DNA of 64,000 bases from Rhodococcus sp. WMMA185 (lineage in GTDB: Bacteria; Actinomycetota; Actinomycetes; Mycobacteriales; Mycobacteriaceae). Below, one piece after another: positions 25,559 to 38,443 of the stretch; within the stretch, counting starts at the first letter, position 1; every line of letters begins with the position of its first letter. The DNA lies in contig NZ_CP017014.1 of assembly GCF_001767395.1 (NCBI RefSeq), forward strand, positions 1,612,001-1,676,000. The letters are read 5' to 3'. The notes beneath the pieces are model-generated. The model had not been told where the DNA came from, did no database searches, and worked only from the letters and a program-made list of their open reading frames with translations. Both the position numbers and the translations under genes were made by a program.

Positions 25559-26641
25559 ATGAAAACATTTGTGCATCACAAGAACTCGGCGGCAGATCTC
25601 GATGCAGCAATGCAGATCGCCATCGGCGCCGCAGAATCTGCTCGCGGATTCACGAGCCCCAATCCCGCGGTCGGTGCGGTGGTTCTCGATTCCTCCGGGC
25701 GCATCGCCGGCGTCGGTATGACCCAGCCTCCGGGCGGACCCCATGCGGAGATCGTGGCACTGCGCGAGGCGGGTGATGCTGCGCGCGGAGGCACGGCGGT
25801 CGTCACGTTGGAACCGTGCAATCACCATGGCCGGACGGGGCCGTGCTCTCAGGCTCTCATCGATGCCGGGGTCGTTGCCGTGCACTATGCGGTCGGCGAT
25901 CCGAACCCGGAAGCGAAGGGCGGTGGAGAAACGCTCGCCTCGGCCGGAATCCAGGTGGGTACCGGGCTGCGTGAGCGGGAGGTGGAACGCGGCCCGCTGC
26001 GCGCCTGGCTCCACCAGCAGCGCACCGGACGGCCGCATGTGACCTGGAAGTACGCCGCCACCCTCGACGGGCGTAGCGCCGCCGCCGACGGAACCAGCCA
26101 GTGGATCACCGGTCCGGAGGCGAGGGAGCGGGTTCATGCCGATCGGGCGAAACTCGACGCGATCGTGGTGGGCACGGGAACGGTGCTGGCCGACAATCCG
26201 CGACTGACCGCGCGGATGGCCGACGGATCGCTCGCGTCGCATCAACCGGTACGTGTCGTCGTCGGACTGACCGACATTCCGAGAAGCGCCCATGTCCTCG
26301 ACGACTCCGCACCCACACTGCTGCTGCCCACGCGGAACGTGAACGAGGTCCTCGAGGCGCTCGCCGAGTACACCGACGTTCTGCTCGAGGGCGGGCCGAG
26401 ACTTGCGGGCGCGTTCCTCGCTGCAGGCCGGGTCGATCGGATCCAGGCATACCTCGCACCCCTTGTACTCGGAGCCGGGACCGCTGCGGTAGCAGACGCG
26501 GGGGTACGGACGATCGACGGCGCTCTGCGCTTCCGCCACGAGTCGGTCGAAACAATTGGACCCGACGTGTTGTTGACTCTGGTTCCGGCGGTGTCCGGCA
26601 ATCTGGACAGCGCGCAAGACCCAGACCACCCAGAAGCATAG
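25559..26641 (+). CDS. ribD: Bifunctional riboflavin deaminase/reductase RibD
   Basis: Deaminates and then reduces the pyrimidine intermediate of riboflavin synthesis. The 360-residue protein has a cytidine-deaminase-type zinc site at the N-terminus (GGPHAEIVAL and TLEPCNHHGRTGPCSQAL, giving His and two Cys) and a C-terminal reductase domain (VTWKYAATLDGRSAAADG, IVVGTGTVLADNP, VLLEGGPRLAGAFL). ATG 25559 lacks a clear ribosome binding site. No FMN riboswitch is recognisable in the 17-base gap after rpe. Confidence 0.96.
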   Translation: MKTFVHHKNSAADLDAAMQIAIGAAESARGFTSPNPAVGAVVLDSSGRIAGVGMTQPPGGPHAEIVALREAGDAARGGTAVVTLEPCNHHGRTGPCSQALIDAGVVAVHYAVGDPNPEAKGGGETLASAGIQVGTGLREREVERGPLRAWLHQQRTGRPHVTWKYAATLDGRSAAADGTSQWITGPEARERVHADRAKLDAIVVGTGTVLADNPRLTARMADGSLASHQPVRVVVGLTDIPRSAHVLDDSAPTLLLPTRNVNEVLEALAEYTDVLLEGGPRLAGAFLAAGRVDRIQAYLAPLVLGAGTAAVADAGVRTIDGALRFRHESVETIGPDVLLTLVPAVSGNLDSAQDPDHPEA

Positions 26642-26653
26642 GAGTTCGCCACA

Positions 26654-27262
26654 GTGTTCACCGGGATCGTCGAAGAGTTGGGTGAAGTCGTCGGCAAAGA
26701 AGAATTGGCCGATGCCGTGCGGCTGACCGTGCACGGTTCGGTCGTCACCTCCGACGCGTCACACGGCGATTCGATCGCGGTGAACGGTGTCTGCCTGACC
26801 GTGGTCGAGGTACTGGAGGGCGGTTCGTTCACCGCCGATGTGATGCAGGAGACACTGAACAGGTCGAGCCTGCAGAAGATCGGCGTGGGCAGCAGGGTCA
26901 ACCTCGAACGGGCGGCTTCGCTCGGCAGCCGGCTCGGCGGCCACCTCGTGCAAGGCCATGTCGACGGGACCGGACACGTCATCAGCCGCAGTCGGTCCGA
27001 GAACTGGGAGGTGGTGCGGATCACTCTTCCCGACGCCATCTCGCGGTATGTCGTGGAGAAGGGGTCGATCACGGTCGACGGTGTGTCGCTGACCGTCTCG
27101 GCGCTCGGCGGGGACCCCGGTGACGAGTTCTTCGAAATCTCGCTCATCCCGACCACCCTGCAACTGACCACACTCGGGGCGGCAGCCGTCGGTACGGTGG
27201 TCAACCTCGAGGTCGACGTGATCGCGAAGTATGTGGAGCGGCTGCAAACGGCCGACCGTTGA
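26654..27262 (+). CDS. ribE: Riboflavin synthase alpha chain
   Basis: Dismutates two molecules of 6,7-dimethyl-8-ribityllumazine to riboflavin. The 202-residue protein has two homologous lumazine-binding domains: FTGIVEELGEVVGKEE to about residue 97, and GHLVQGHVDGTGHVISRS onward. The domain-boundary motifs VNGVCLTVVE and VDGVSLTVSA are both present. GTG 26654 follows AGGAG. It is sometimes called ribC in mycobacteria. Confidence 0.96.
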   Translation: MFTGIVEELGEVVGKEELADAVRLTVHGSVVTSDASHGDSIAVNGVCLTVVEVLEGGSFTADVMQETLNRSSLQKIGVGSRVNLERAASLGSRLGGHLVQGHVDGTGHVISRSRSENWEVVRITLPDAISRYVVEKGSITVDGVSLTVSALGGDPGDEFFEISLIPTTLQLTTLGAAAVGTVVNLEVDVIAKYVERLQTADR

Positions 27263-27343
27263 GTCGTACTGTTGAGGAGCATCCCACGGATGCATCCGCT
27301 GTATTCGAAGATGCGTAGGACAACAATTTTGGAGACCGAGCAC

Positions 27344-29085
<1,742 letters not shown>

Positions 29086-29098
29086 TCGGGAACAATTC

Positions 29099-29575
29099 AT
29101 GACTTCAGAATCATCCGAAACATCATCATCCGAAACATCCGAGTGGGAGTTTGTGGCGAGGCCACGAAAGTCGCGCCGATACGCGTTCGGTGTGGCCATT
29201 CTCATCGTCGTCGTTCATGTGACGTTCGCGATTCTGCTACGCGGCGATTCGACGGGCGTCTACTTCCGATTCGCCGACCAGGTCGCGTTCGCAGGCATCG
29301 GCTTTCTACTGGCAGCAGGTGTTCTGTTGTTGACGCGCCCGAGGGTGAAGATAGGCCCACGGGGGATCGCTGTGCGGAACGTGCTCAGCGAGCGCATCGT
29401 GGACTGGGATCTCTACGAGGGCTTGTCCTTTCCGGACGGGGCCGCGTGGGCTCGGATCGAACTACCCGACGACGAGTACATATCCGTGATGGCGATCCAG
29501 TCGAATGACGGCGAGTACGCGGTGGACGCCGTGCGCCGATTCCGTGAACTGGTGGCCCAGTACGCGCCGACCTGA
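29099..29575 (+). CDS. Membrane protein with bacterial PH domain, Rv1417-like
   Basis: Conserved gene after ribH in Mycobacteriales with no assigned function. The 158-residue protein starts with a Ser/Glu/Thr repeat (SSETSSSETSE, from a 15-bp in-frame duplication). Two transmembrane helices follow (FGVAILIVVVHVTFAILL and AFAGIGFLLAAGVLLLT), then a C-terminal domain of about 75 residues (RVKIGPRGIAVRNVLSERIV, LYEGLSFPDGAAWARIEL) resembling the bPH_6 type of PH domain. ATG 29099 begins 14 bases after the ribH stop. A TTG at 29078 inside ribH is an alternative. Confidence 0.75.
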   Translation: MTSESSETSSSETSEWEFVARPRKSRRYAFGVAILIVVVHVTFAILLRGDSTGVYFRFADQVAFAGIGFLLAAGVLLLTRPRVKIGPRGIAVRNVLSERIVDWDLYEGLSFPDGAAWARIELPDDEYISVMAIQSNDGEYAVDAVRRFRELVAQYAPT

Positions 29576-29645
29576 TCGCAACCCGGATCCTCGCCGAGAC
29601 AGCGATGATGCGGAGTTGGTCGGTGGCGCCGACTAACGTGAAGGA

Positions 29646-31829
29646 GTGCCAGATCCTTCGACATATCGCCCCGCGACCGGAACGATTCCGATCGATCCGG
29701 GGGTGTACAAGTTCCGCGACCCGCATGGCCGGGTCATCTATGTCGGGAAGGCGAAGAGTCTTCGTTCACGGTTGAATTCCTACTTCGCCGATGTTTCGAC
29801 GCTGCATCCGCGCACCCGACAGATGGTGACGACGGCCGGGAGCGTCGAGTGGACGGTGGTCAGCACCGAGGTCGAGGCGCTCCAACTCGAATACAACTGG
29901 ATCAAGGAATTCGATCCCCGGTTCAACGTCCGCTACCGCGACGACAAGACCTACCCGGTCCTCGCTGTGACGCTGAACGAGGAGTATCCGCGGCTGTTCG
30001 TCTACCGCGGGCCCCGACGCAAGGGGGTGCGCTACTTCGGCCCCTACTCGCACGCGTGGGCCATCCGCGAGACCCTCGATCTGCTGCTCCGGGTGTTTCC
30101 GGCTCGCACCTGTTCGGCCGGGGTCTTCAAACGTCACAACCAGATCGGACGTCCCTGCCTCCTGGGCTACATCGACAAGTGTTCCGCGCCGTGCGTGGGC
30201 AGGGTGTCTGCTCTCGAACACCGTCAGATCGTGGAGGACTTCTGCGATTTCCTGTCGGGGCGCACCGACAAATTGGTCAGGGAACTCGAGTCGCGGATGG
30301 CCGCGGCGGCCGAACAACTCGACTTCGAATTGGCTGCTCGCCTGCGTGACGACGTGGGTGCCCTGCGGAGGGCACTCGAAAAGCAGGCCGTGGTGCTCGG
30401 CGACGGAACCGACGCCGACATCGTGGCGTTCGCAACCGACGAGCTAGAGGCCGCGGTGCAAGTTTTCCACGTCCGCGGCGGGCGGGTACGCGGCCAGCGC
30501 GGTTGGGTGGTGGAAAAGGCCGGCGATGTCATCGATTGGGCCGCTGTCGATTCCGATGCAGGGTCGGACCTGCCGCTGCTCGTGGAGCAGTTCCTCACCC
30601 AGTTCTACGGCGAGCAGGCGGCGTTGTCGGGTGACGCCGTGGCGGGCACCCACGGAGTGCCCCGAGAGGTCTTGGTGCCTGTGCTGCCCCCCGACGCCGA
30701 GCAGATCCAGATGTGGCTGAGTGGTCTTCGCGGATCGGCGGTCCGGTTGCGGGTGCCCCAGCGCGGCGACAAGAAGGCCCTCGCCGAGACCGTGCAACGC
30801 AACGCAACGGAGGCGCTCGCGCAACACAAGCTGCGCCGCGCCGGCGACTTCACCTCACGGTCCGCGGCCCTGCAGGGGATCCAGGAGGCACTCGACCTGG
30901 ATTCGGCTCCACTGCGCATCGAGTGCGTCGACATCAGTCACGTGCAGGGCACCGATGTGGTGGCCTCGCTCGTCGTCTTCGAGGACGGTCTGCCGCGCAA
31001 GTCGGACTACCGTCACTACGCGATCAAGGAGGCCGCGGGCGGCGGCCGTTCCGACGACGTCGCCAGCATCGCGGAGATCACCCGGCGTCGGTTCCTCCGG
31101 CACAACCGTGACATCGGGGTACTGCAGGCGGAGGCAACGGGCGCAGACGTCACGGAGGCAACGGGTGCGGACGCAGCGATGGTGCCGGGTGATGGCGGCG
31201 GCAGCTCGGCACCTGGGTCGGCCATCGATCCGCAGACCGGTAGGCCCAGACGGTTTGCGTACCCGCCGAATCTGTTTGTCGTCGATGGTGGCGCCCCGCA
31301 GGTCGCTGCGGCGTCGGCCGTGTTGGACGAACTGGGGATCACCGACGTCGCGGTGATCGGATTGGCAAAGCGGCTCGAGGAGGTGTGGGTTCCGGGGGAG
31401 GAGGATCCGGTGATCCTCCCGCGCACCAGCGAATCGCTGTACCTGTTGCAACGAGTGCGCGACGAGGCGCACCGCTTCGCGATTACGTTCCACCGCAGCA
31501 AGCGTTCCAGGCGCATGACTGCGTCCGCGCTCGACTCGGTGCGAGGTCTCGGTGACACCCGTCGCAAGGCGCTGGTGACGCATTTCGGATCCGTCGCACG
31601 CCTCGAAAAGGCCAGCGTTGAGGAAATCACGGCGGTTCCCGGCATCGGTACCGCAACCGCCAAGGCGGTCCTGGCCGCACTCGGGGCTGAGGAACTGTCT
31701 GCGCAGACGGCGGGTGTGGGGGATGATGAACCCGATCGGAACGAATCGGGCACGAGCGGAGAGGGCGGCACAGGTATCGAACAGCAGAGGGCGGGACAGC
31801 GGGACAGCGGGACAGCGGAAATGACGTAG
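29646..31829 (+). CDS. uvrC: Excinuclease ABC subunit C
   Basis: Makes the two incisions in nucleotide excision repair. The 727-residue protein has an N-terminal GIY-YIG nuclease ([20 protein letters not shown]), a UVR motif binding UvrB ([19 protein letters not shown] near 220), an RNase H-like second nuclease ([21 protein letters not shown] near 425) and C-terminal helix-hairpin-helix DNA binding ([33 protein letters not shown]). It is longer than most homologues. One insertion near residue 495 holds an 8-residue duplication ([16 protein letters not shown]), and the last 40 residues are a low-complexity Gly/Glu/Gln tail encoded partly by an 8-bp repeat. GTG 29646 follows AAGGAG. Confidence 0.97.
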   Translation: MPDPSTYRPATGTIPIDPGVYKFRDPHGRVIYVGKAKSLRSRLNSYFADVSTLHPRTRQMVTTAGSVEWTVVSTEVEALQLEYNWIKEFDPRFNVRYRDDKTYPVLAVTLNEEYPRLFVYRGPRRKGVRYFGPYSHAWAIRETLDLLLRVFPARTCSAGVFKRHNQIGRPCLLGYIDKCSAPCVGRVSALEHRQIVEDFCDFLSGRTDKLVRELESRMAAAAEQLDFELAARLRDDVGALRRALEKQAVVLGDGTDADIVAFATDELEAAVQVFHVRGGRVRGQRGWVVEKAGDVIDWAAVDSDAGSDLPLLVEQFLTQFYGEQAALSGDAVAGTHGVPREVLVPVLPPDAEQIQMWLSGLRGSAVRLRVPQRGDKKALAETVQRNATEALAQHKLRRAGDFTSRSAALQGIQEALDLDSAPLRIECVDISHVQGTDVVASLVVFEDGLPRKSDYRHYAIKEAAGGGRSDDVASIAEITRRRFLRHNRDIGVLQAEATGADVTEATGADAAMVPGDGGGSSAPGSAIDPQTGRPRRFAYPPNLFVVDGGAPQVAAASAVLDELGITDVAVIGLAKRLEEVWVPGEEDPVILPRTSESLYLLQRVRDEAHRFAITFHRSKRSRRMTASALDSVRGLGDTRRKALVTHFGSVARLEKASVEEITAVPGIGTATAKAVLAALGAEELSAQTAGVGDDEPDRNESGTSGEGGTGIEQQRAGQRDSGTAEMT
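31794..31817 (+). repeat. 8-bp tandem repeat at the 3' end of uvrC
   Basis: GGGACAGC is repeated three times without interruption inside the last 36 bases of uvrC. Because 8 is not a multiple of three, loss or gain of a unit would shift the frame, but only of the last few residues of a nonconserved tail. Confidence 0.85.
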
Positions 31830-31862
31830 GAAATACAGCGCTTCGCAACGGACGGGTGTCGA

Positions 31863-32777
31863 GTGAACGAGCAGTACGTGGGGAACAACAGCACACACAC
31901 GGTTCGGCCGATGGACTTTCTTCTCGTCACCGGGCTCTCGGGAGCGGGGTTGCAGACAGCGGCCAATGTCCTCGAGGACCTCGGGTGGTATGTGGCAGAC
32001 AATCTGCCGCCGGAACTGATCTCCAGGATGGTGGATCTGAGCCTGGAATCCGATTCCCGACTCGAACGTCTCGCCGTCGTCATCGACGTCCGCAGCAGGT
32101 TGTTCACCGGTGACCTCGGCTCTGTCCTCGTCGAATTGGAGAGCAAGCCGGTGCATACGCGGGTGCTCTACCTCGACGCGTCCGACGCGGTGCTGGTACG
32201 CCGATTCGAGCAGGTCCGCCGCAGCCATCCCCTGTCGGGCGGAGGAGCGGAGGGCACCCTCGCCGAGGGCATTGCCGCCGAACGTGACCAGCTCGCAAAG
32301 GTGAAGGCGGCTGCAGACCTGGTGATCGACACCTCCTCGCTTGCCGTACACCAACTGCGCCAGAAGATCGAGGACGCCTTCGGTGAGGCCGGGAACAGGA
32401 CGATGCAGGTAACGGTCCAGTCTTTCGGTTTCAAGTACGGTCTCCCGATGGACGCCGATCTCGTCTGCGATGTCCGGTTCCTGCCCAATCCGTACTGGAT
32501 ACCCGAGTTGCGCCCGCGCACCGGCCAGAATGCGGACGTGCGGGACTACGTGTTGAACCAGGACGGTGCCGAGGACTACCTCACCACCTATCACCATCTG
32601 CTGGATCTGACGATCGCGGGATATCGTCGGGAAGGGAAACGCTATATGACCATCGCGGTGGGTTGCACCGGCGGCAAACATCGCAGCGTGGCGATGTCGG
32701 AGGCGCTCGCGGGCCTCCTCGAAAAAGACTCCGGGGTCAACGTGCGTGTGGTCCATCGCGATCTGGGGCGCGAATGA
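31863..32777 (+). CDS. rapZ: RapZ/YvcJ family nucleotide-binding protein, Rv1421-like
   Basis: Family linked in other bacteria to RNA-mediated control of glucosamine-6-phosphate synthase and amino-sugar sensing. The 304-residue protein keeps LEDLGWYVADNLPPELI, the FGFKYGLPMDADLVCDVRFL core and the C-terminal signature TIAVGCTGGKHRSVA. The Walker A position reads GLSGAGLQTAAN, so the usual basic residue and Ser/Thr of the P-loop are replaced by Leu-Gln. ATP/GTP hydrolysis is therefore doubtful. GTG 31863 lies 33 bases after uvrC. Its stop overlaps yvcK. The uvrC-rapZ-yvcK-whiA order is conserved across Gram-positives. Confidence 0.92.
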   Translation: MNEQYVGNNSTHTVRPMDFLLVTGLSGAGLQTAANVLEDLGWYVADNLPPELISRMVDLSLESDSRLERLAVVIDVRSRLFTGDLGSVLVELESKPVHTRVLYLDASDAVLVRRFEQVRRSHPLSGGGAEGTLAEGIAAERDQLAKVKAAADLVIDTSSLAVHQLRQKIEDAFGEAGNRTMQVTVQSFGFKYGLPMDADLVCDVRFLPNPYWIPELRPRTGQNADVRDYVLNQDGAEDYLTTYHHLLDLTIAGYRREGKRYMTIAVGCTGGKHRSVAMSEALAGLLEKDSGVNVRVVHRDLGRE

Positions 32778-33835
32778 TGAGTGCAGGCCCAACGCCGGCG
32801 ATCGTTGCTCTCGGCGGGGGGCACGGACTCTTCGCCACCCTCAGTGCCGCGCGCCGACTCAGCCATGACGTCACGGCCGTGGTCACCGTCGCCGACGACG
32901 GCGGATCGTCAGGGCGTCTTCGGGCCGAACTGGGTGTGATACCACCCGGTGATCTGCGCATGGCGCTCGCCGCGCTCGCCGCGGACGACCCCGACGTGCG
33001 GGACTGGACGGAGACCATCCAGCACCGATTCGGCGGAATCGGGGCCCTGGCAGGACATTCGGTCGGAAATCTGATTTTCGCCGGTCTCACCGAAGTCCTC
33101 GGCGACCCGGTAGCCGCGCTCGATGAACTCGCACGGTTGCTGCGGATCAACGGGCGCGTCCTGCCGATGTCGCCGATTGCTCTCGAGATCGAAGCCGACG
33201 TGCAGGGCCTCGAGGCCGACCCACGGGTCAGCCGGTGTATCCGCGGGCAGGTCGCGGTCGCGACCACCCCGGGCAAGGTGCGCCGGGTGCGACTGTTGCC
33301 GGCCAACCCGCCTGCGTGCCCCGATGCTGTTGCGGCGATCGGCGCCGCCGACATGGTTGTACTCGGACCAGGATCGTGGTTCTCCAGTGTCATTCCACAC
33401 GTCCTGGTGCCGGACCTCCTCGAGGCCCTGACCGCCACTCGTGCACGGAAGGTACTGGTGCTCAACCTGGCTCCCGAGCCGGGCGAGACTGCGGGCTTCT
33501 CCACCGAGCGCCATCTCCACATACTGTCCCAGCACGCCCCCGAGTTGACCGTCGACTTCGTCGTGGTGGATTCGGGGTCGGTGCCGCCGGGGCGTGAGCG
33601 TGAGCATCTCGCCCGGGCCGCCGGGCAATTTCGAGCACATGTCATCTACGCCGACGTGTCGCAACCCGGAACCCATATTCACCACGCAGGCAAGCTGGCA
33701 TCCGTTCTCGAACATCTCCCCGAAGATCCCGGTCCGGGTCCAGTGGGCAGTGCGGTGTCCGAGACAGCAGTGGATGCCCCTGTCGAGACACCGGTCGAGA
33801 CACCAGAGGAAAGGGAGAGCGCTTCGTGGCAATGA
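32774..33835 (+). CDS. yvcK: YvcK/CofD-like family protein (gluconeogenesis factor)
   Basis: Cytoplasmic UDP-sugar-binding protein; homologues affect growth on gluconeogenic carbon and cell-wall precursor balance. The 353-residue product has the nucleotide-sugar motif [20 protein letters not shown], the [13 protein letters not shown] loop, [17 protein letters not shown] and [18 protein letters not shown]. The tail carries a short VETP duplication from a 12-bp repeat. The ATG at 32774 overlaps the rapZ stop (ATGA). A second ATG at 32777 is an equal candidate. The C-terminus overlaps the whiA start. Confidence 0.92.
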   Translation: MMSAGPTPAIVALGGGHGLFATLSAARRLSHDVTAVVTVADDGGSSGRLRAELGVIPPGDLRMALAALAADDPDVRDWTETIQHRFGGIGALAGHSVGNLIFAGLTEVLGDPVAALDELARLLRINGRVLPMSPIALEIEADVQGLEADPRVSRCIRGQVAVATTPGKVRRVRLLPANPPACPDAVAAIGAADMVVLGPGSWFSSVIPHVLVPDLLEALTATRARKVLVLNLAPEPGETAGFSTERHLHILSQHAPELTVDFVVVDSGSVPPGREREHLARAAGQFRAHVIYADVSQPGTHIHHAGKLASVLEHLPEDPGPGPVGSAVSETAVDAPVETPVETPEERESASWQ

Positions 33836-34809
33836 CAGCAGAGGTCAAAGATGAACTCAGTCGTCTCGTCGTCACTCATGTGAGCTGCCGAAAGGCCGAA
33901 GTTTCGTCGCTGCTGCGGTTCGCCGGGGGATTGCATATCGTCGGAGGCCGGGTAGTGGTCGAGGCAGAAGTGGATCTCGGGTCGACGGCGAGGCGGTTGC
34001 GCCGCGAGATCTTCGATCTGTTCAGCTACAACGCTGACGTCCATGTCTTGAGTGCGGGCGGGTTGCGGAAGTCTTCGCGATACATCGTGCGTGTCGCGAA
34101 GGAGGGGGAGGCGCTTGCTCGCCAGACCGGGTTGCTGGACGTGCGAGGGCGTCCGGTTCGGGGTCTGCCCGCTCAGGTAGTCGGGGGAAGCGTCGCCGAC
34201 GCGGAATCGGCGTGGCGCGGTGCCTTTCTGGCACACGGATCCCTGACCGAGCCCGGACGGTCGTCGGCCCTCGAGGTCAGCTGTCCCGGACCGGAGGCGG
34301 CGCTTGCGCTGGTCGGTGCAGCCCGGAGGCTGGGAATCTCAGCCAAGGCACGTGAGGTCCGTGGTACCGATCGGGTGGTGATCCGCGACGGCGAGGCCAT
34401 CGGCGCCCTGCTCACCCGCATGGGAGCCCAGGACACCCGCCTGGTGTGGGAGGAACGCCGGATGCGCCGGGAGGTTCGGGCGACGGCCAACCGGCTTGCC
34501 AACTTCGACGACGCCAACCTGCGCCGCTCGGCCCGCGCGGCTGTGGCGGCCGCCGCACGGGTTGAGCGCGCGCTGGAAATCTTGGCCGATGACGTTCCGG
34601 AGCATCTGGCCGCTGCAGGTCAACTCCGTGTCAAGCATCGCCAGGCGTCACTCGAGGAACTCGGGCAACTCGCGGACCCGCCGATGACGAAAGACGCCGT
34701 GGCCGGACGGATTCGGCGACTGCTCTCGATGGCGGACCGCAAGGCCAAGGAGACCGGTGTTCCCGACACCGAGTCCGCCGTCACCGCGGATCTTCTCGAC
34801 GACGAGTAG
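33826..34809 (+). CDS. whiA: Sporulation/cell-division transcription factor WhiA
   Basis: DNA-binding regulator which in Streptomyces acts with WhiB and in non-sporulating relatives is conserved for division control. The 327-residue protein has a LAGLIDADG-like N-terminal domain ([60 protein letters not shown]) and a C-terminal helix-turn-helix ([38 protein letters not shown]). GTG 33826 overlaps yvcK by ten bases. An ATG at 33832 is also in frame. Confidence 0.96.
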   Translation: MAMTAEVKDELSRLVVTHVSCRKAEVSSLLRFAGGLHIVGGRVVVEAEVDLGSTARRLRREIFDLFSYNADVHVLSAGGLRKSSRYIVRVAKEGEALARQTGLLDVRGRPVRGLPAQVVGGSVADAESAWRGAFLAHGSLTEPGRSSALEVSCPGPEAALALVGAARRLGISAKAREVRGTDRVVIRDGEAIGALLTRMGAQDTRLVWEERRMRREVRATANRLANFDDANLRRSARAAVAAAARVERALEILADDVPEHLAAAGQLRVKHRQASLEELGQLADPPMTKDAVAGRIRRLLSMADRKAKETGVPDTESAVTADLLDDE

Positions 34810-34931
34810 GGGCCCGCCGAGACCGTCCCCTCCTTGCATGGGTGGTGTACGCGCGTCCAGATCCGGAGCACTAGTGTGGGGGAGACATCGAATGATGGAT
34901 CCCACGCCCGACCATCGCGCATGAATCGTGA

Positions 34932-36017
<1,086 letters not shown>

Positions 36018-36034
36018 GCGAAGGTCCGGTAACT

Positions 36035-37258
36035 GTGCCAGTTCAGACTCTCCAGGATCTGCTAGGCGTCGGAGTGGAGGGACGTGGCGTGCTTGTTCGC
36101 TGCGACCTCAACGTTCCGCTCGACGGTGGCGAGATCACCGATCCCGGACGCATTGTCGCGTCTGTTCCGACGCTGAAGACGTTGGCGGAGGCGGGCGCCA
36201 AGGTTGTTGTGACGGCTCACTTGGGTCGCCCCAAGGGGGCGCCCGACCCGGAATTCTCCCTCGCCCCGGTTGCGGCGAAACTCTCCGAGATGCTCGGACG
36301 CAACGTCCAGCTCGCCGGCGATGTCGTCGGACAGGACGCCTTGGCGAGGTCGGAGGGGTTGACCGACGGCGACGTACTCCTGCTGGAGAACATTCGCTTC
36401 GACCCCCGCGAGACCAGCAAGGACGAGGCCGAGCGCACCAAGCTCGCCGAGGCACTGGTCGAACTCGTCGGTGACGACGGCGCATTCGTGTCGGACGGGT
36501 TCGGCGTCGTGCACCGCGAGCAGGCATCCGTCTACGACGTCGCGAAGCTTCTTCCGCACTACGCGGGGACGCTCGTCGCGGCCGAAGTCGAGGTGCTCGG
36601 AAAGCTCGGCGGCGCGGACGGCGCGGGACCAGACCGGCCCTACGCCGTCGTGTTGGGCGGCTCCAAGGTCTCGGACAAGCTCGCCGTTATCGAGGCGCTC
36701 GCCCCGAAGGTCGACACCCTGGTCATCGGCGGCGGCATGTTCTACACCTTCCTGGCAGCGCAGGGGCTTTCGGTCGGCGACTCGTTGTGTGAAGAGCCGA
36801 TGATCGAGACGTGCAAGGGGTTGCTGGAACGGTACGCCGACGTCATTCACATCCCGCAAGATGTGGTGATCGCCGATTCGTTCGCCGCCGATGCCGAGTC
36901 GAAGACCGTGTCGGTGCTCGACATTCCCGACGGCTGGATGGGTCTGGACATCGGACCGAAGTCGGTGAATCGCTTCGCAGCGATCCTGGCAGGTGCCAAG
37001 ACGGTGTTCTGGAACGGCCCGATGGGTGTGTTCGAGTTCGAGAAGTTTTCGTCGGGTACCAAGGGTGTCGCCGAGGCGATCATCGAAGCAACCGGCAAGG
37101 GCGCGTTCAGTGTCGTCGGCGGCGGCGACTCGGCCGCGGCGGTCCGACTGCTCGGTCTGCCCGAGGACGGGTTCTCCCACATATCCACCGGCGGCGGTGC
37201 ATCTCTCGAATACCTGGAAGGTAAGCAACTTCCCGGCATCTCGGTTCTGGAGGGCTGA
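36035..37258 (+). CDS. pgk: Phosphoglycerate kinase
   Basis: ATP-forming step of glycolysis. The 407-residue protein contains [38 protein letters not shown], the [19 protein letters not shown] domain-2 start and the C-terminal nucleotide loop [18 protein letters not shown] 36035 lies 17 bases after gap with a modest AAGG upstream. Confidence 0.98.
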   Translation: MPVQTLQDLLGVGVEGRGVLVRCDLNVPLDGGEITDPGRIVASVPTLKTLAEAGAKVVVTAHLGRPKGAPDPEFSLAPVAAKLSEMLGRNVQLAGDVVGQDALARSEGLTDGDVLLLENIRFDPRETSKDEAERTKLAEALVELVGDDGAFVSDGFGVVHREQASVYDVAKLLPHYAGTLVAAEVEVLGKLGGADGAGPDRPYAVVLGGSKVSDKLAVIEALAPKVDTLVIGGGMFYTFLAAQGLSVGDSLCEEPMIETCKGLLERYADVIHIPQDVVIADSFAADAESKTVSVLDIPDGWMGLDIGPKSVNRFAAILAGAKTVFWNGPMGVFEFEKFSSGTKGVAEAIIEATGKGAFSVVGGGDSAAAVRLLGLPEDGFSHISTGGGASLEYLEGKQLPGISVLEG

Positions 37259-37261
37259 ACA

Positions 37262-38074
37262 TTGACATCTCCCGCCGCTTCGGCCCATCAGAAGCGTAAG
37301 CCGCTGATCGCCGGCAACTGGAAGATGAACCTGAACCATCTCGAGGCCATCGCGCTGGTTCAGAAGATCGCCTTCTCCCTCCCGGAGAAGTACTTCGAGC
37401 GGGTCGATGTGACGGTGATCCCGCCGTTCACGGACATCCGCAGCGTGCAGACCCTTGTCGAGGGAGACAAACTCCTGCTCACCTATGGTGCGCAGGACGT
37501 CTCGGCCCAGGACGCGGGTGCGTTCACCGGTGAGATCAGCGGATCGATGCTGGCCAAGCTGGGATGCACCTTCGTCGTCGTCGGACATTCCGAGCGTCGG
37601 ACCCTGCACGGTGAGGACAACGCCACGGTGCAAGCGAAGACCAAGGCCGCGTTGAAGAACGGGCTGACGCCGATCGTGTGCATTGGCGAGGGGCTCGAGA
37701 TCCGGGAGGCCGGCGAGCACGTGTCCTACAACGTCGAACAGTTGCGCGGCTCGCTCGCCGGACTGTCGGCCGAGGAAGTCTCCAGGGTCGTCATCGCGTA
37801 CGAGCCGGTATGGGCGATCGGAACCGGTCGCGTCGCGAGCGCAGCGGATGCGCAGGAAGTGTGCGCGGCGGTTCGGACCGCGTTGGGGGATTTGGCGTCC
37901 CCGACGGTCGCTTCCACCGTTCGTGTGCTGTACGGCGGCAGCGTCAATGCCAAGAATGTCGGCGAGATCGTCGGACAGGCGGATGTGGACGGGGCGCTCG
38001 TGGGAGGTGCTTCGCTGAAGGCGGACGAGTTCGCCACCCTGTCCGCCATCGCGGCAGGCGGACCGCTGCCCTGA
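37262..38074 (+). CDS. tpiA: Triosephosphate isomerase
   Basis: Interconverts DHAP and G3P. The 270-residue barrel has [17 protein letters not shown] with the N-terminal lysine, the catalytic histidine in VVVGHSERR, the catalytic glutamate in [13 protein letters not shown] and the phosphate loop [13 protein letters not shown]. The start is the rare TTG at 37262, supported by GGAGGG at 37249-37254 and by the position of the conserved core. A 12-bp hairpin follows the stop. Confidence 0.97.
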   Translation: MTSPAASAHQKRKPLIAGNWKMNLNHLEAIALVQKIAFSLPEKYFERVDVTVIPPFTDIRSVQTLVEGDKLLLTYGAQDVSAQDAGAFTGEISGSMLAKLGCTFVVVGHSERRTLHGEDNATVQAKTKAALKNGLTPIVCIGEGLEIREAGEHVSYNVEQLRGSLAGLSAEEVSRVVIAYEPVWAIGTGRVASAADAQEVCAAVRTALGDLASPTVASTVRVLYGGSVNAKNVGEIVGQADVDGALVGGASLKADEFATLSAIAAGGPLP

Positions 38075-38087
38075 GGCGGGGCCACTG

Positions 38088-38116
38088 CCCTACAGGCGCA
38101 GACGGCGCCTGTAGGG
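38088..38116 (+). terminator. Strong hairpin terminator after tpiA
   Basis: A perfect 12-bp stem CCCTACAGGCGC (38088-38099) with GCGCCTGTAGGG (38105-38116) has a 5-base loop AGACG. It lies 13 bases after the tpiA stop. A G/T-rich stretch follows, with TTGTTGTTGTTT further on. It closes the gap-pgk-tpiA unit. Confidence 0.8.
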
Positions 38117-38163
38117 TGTAGGGGTTGTTGTTGTTTCTACTGGACGGGTGGACGTAGACAGAC

Positions 38164-38397
38164 ATGGCACTGTTCCTGGATATCTTGCTGGTTATCACCA
38201 GCTTGCTGCTGGTCCTGCTGGTGCTGCTGCACCGCGCCAAGGGCGGTGGTCTGTCCAGCTTGTTCGGCGGCGGCGTTCAGTCGAGCCTTTCCGGTTCGAC
38301 GGTTGTCGAGAAGAACCTCGACCGGCTCACCGTCTTCACAGCCCTCATCTGGGTGATCGCGATCATCGGTATCGGCCTGGAGATCAAGTTCGGCTGA
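38164..38397 (+). CDS. secG: Preprotein translocase subunit SecG
   Basis: Accessory subunit of the SecYEG channel. The 77-residue protein has two transmembrane helices (LFLDILLVITSLLLVLLVLL and VFTALIWVIAIIGIGLEI) joined by the conserved loop HRAKGGGLSSLFGGGVQSSL. ATG 38164 has no strong ribosome binding site. Position after tpiA and before ppc is common in actinobacteria. Confidence 0.93.
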   Translation: MALFLDILLVITSLLLVLLVLLHRAKGGGLSSLFGGGVQSSLSGSTVVEKNLDRLTVFTALIWVIAIIGIGLEIKFG

Positions 38398-38443
38398 TCG
38401 TCCCCATCATGCGGGCAGGCCGCTGCGGGCCGATACTGGATGA

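Noticed and set aside
25542-27343. FMN riboswitch upstream of ribD or ribBA
   Set aside because: The gaps are 17, 12 and 81 bases and none contains the RFN core; too short for the element before ribD and ribE.
30855-32792. 645-codon open frame on the minus strand opposite uvrC and rapZ
   Set aside because: Antisense shadow of two strong genes; composition is that of a reversed high-GC gene and no motif is seen.
36062-37720. 552-codon open frame on the minus strand opposite pgk and tpiA
   Set aside because: Antisense shadow; pgk and tpiA motifs on the plus strand are unambiguous.
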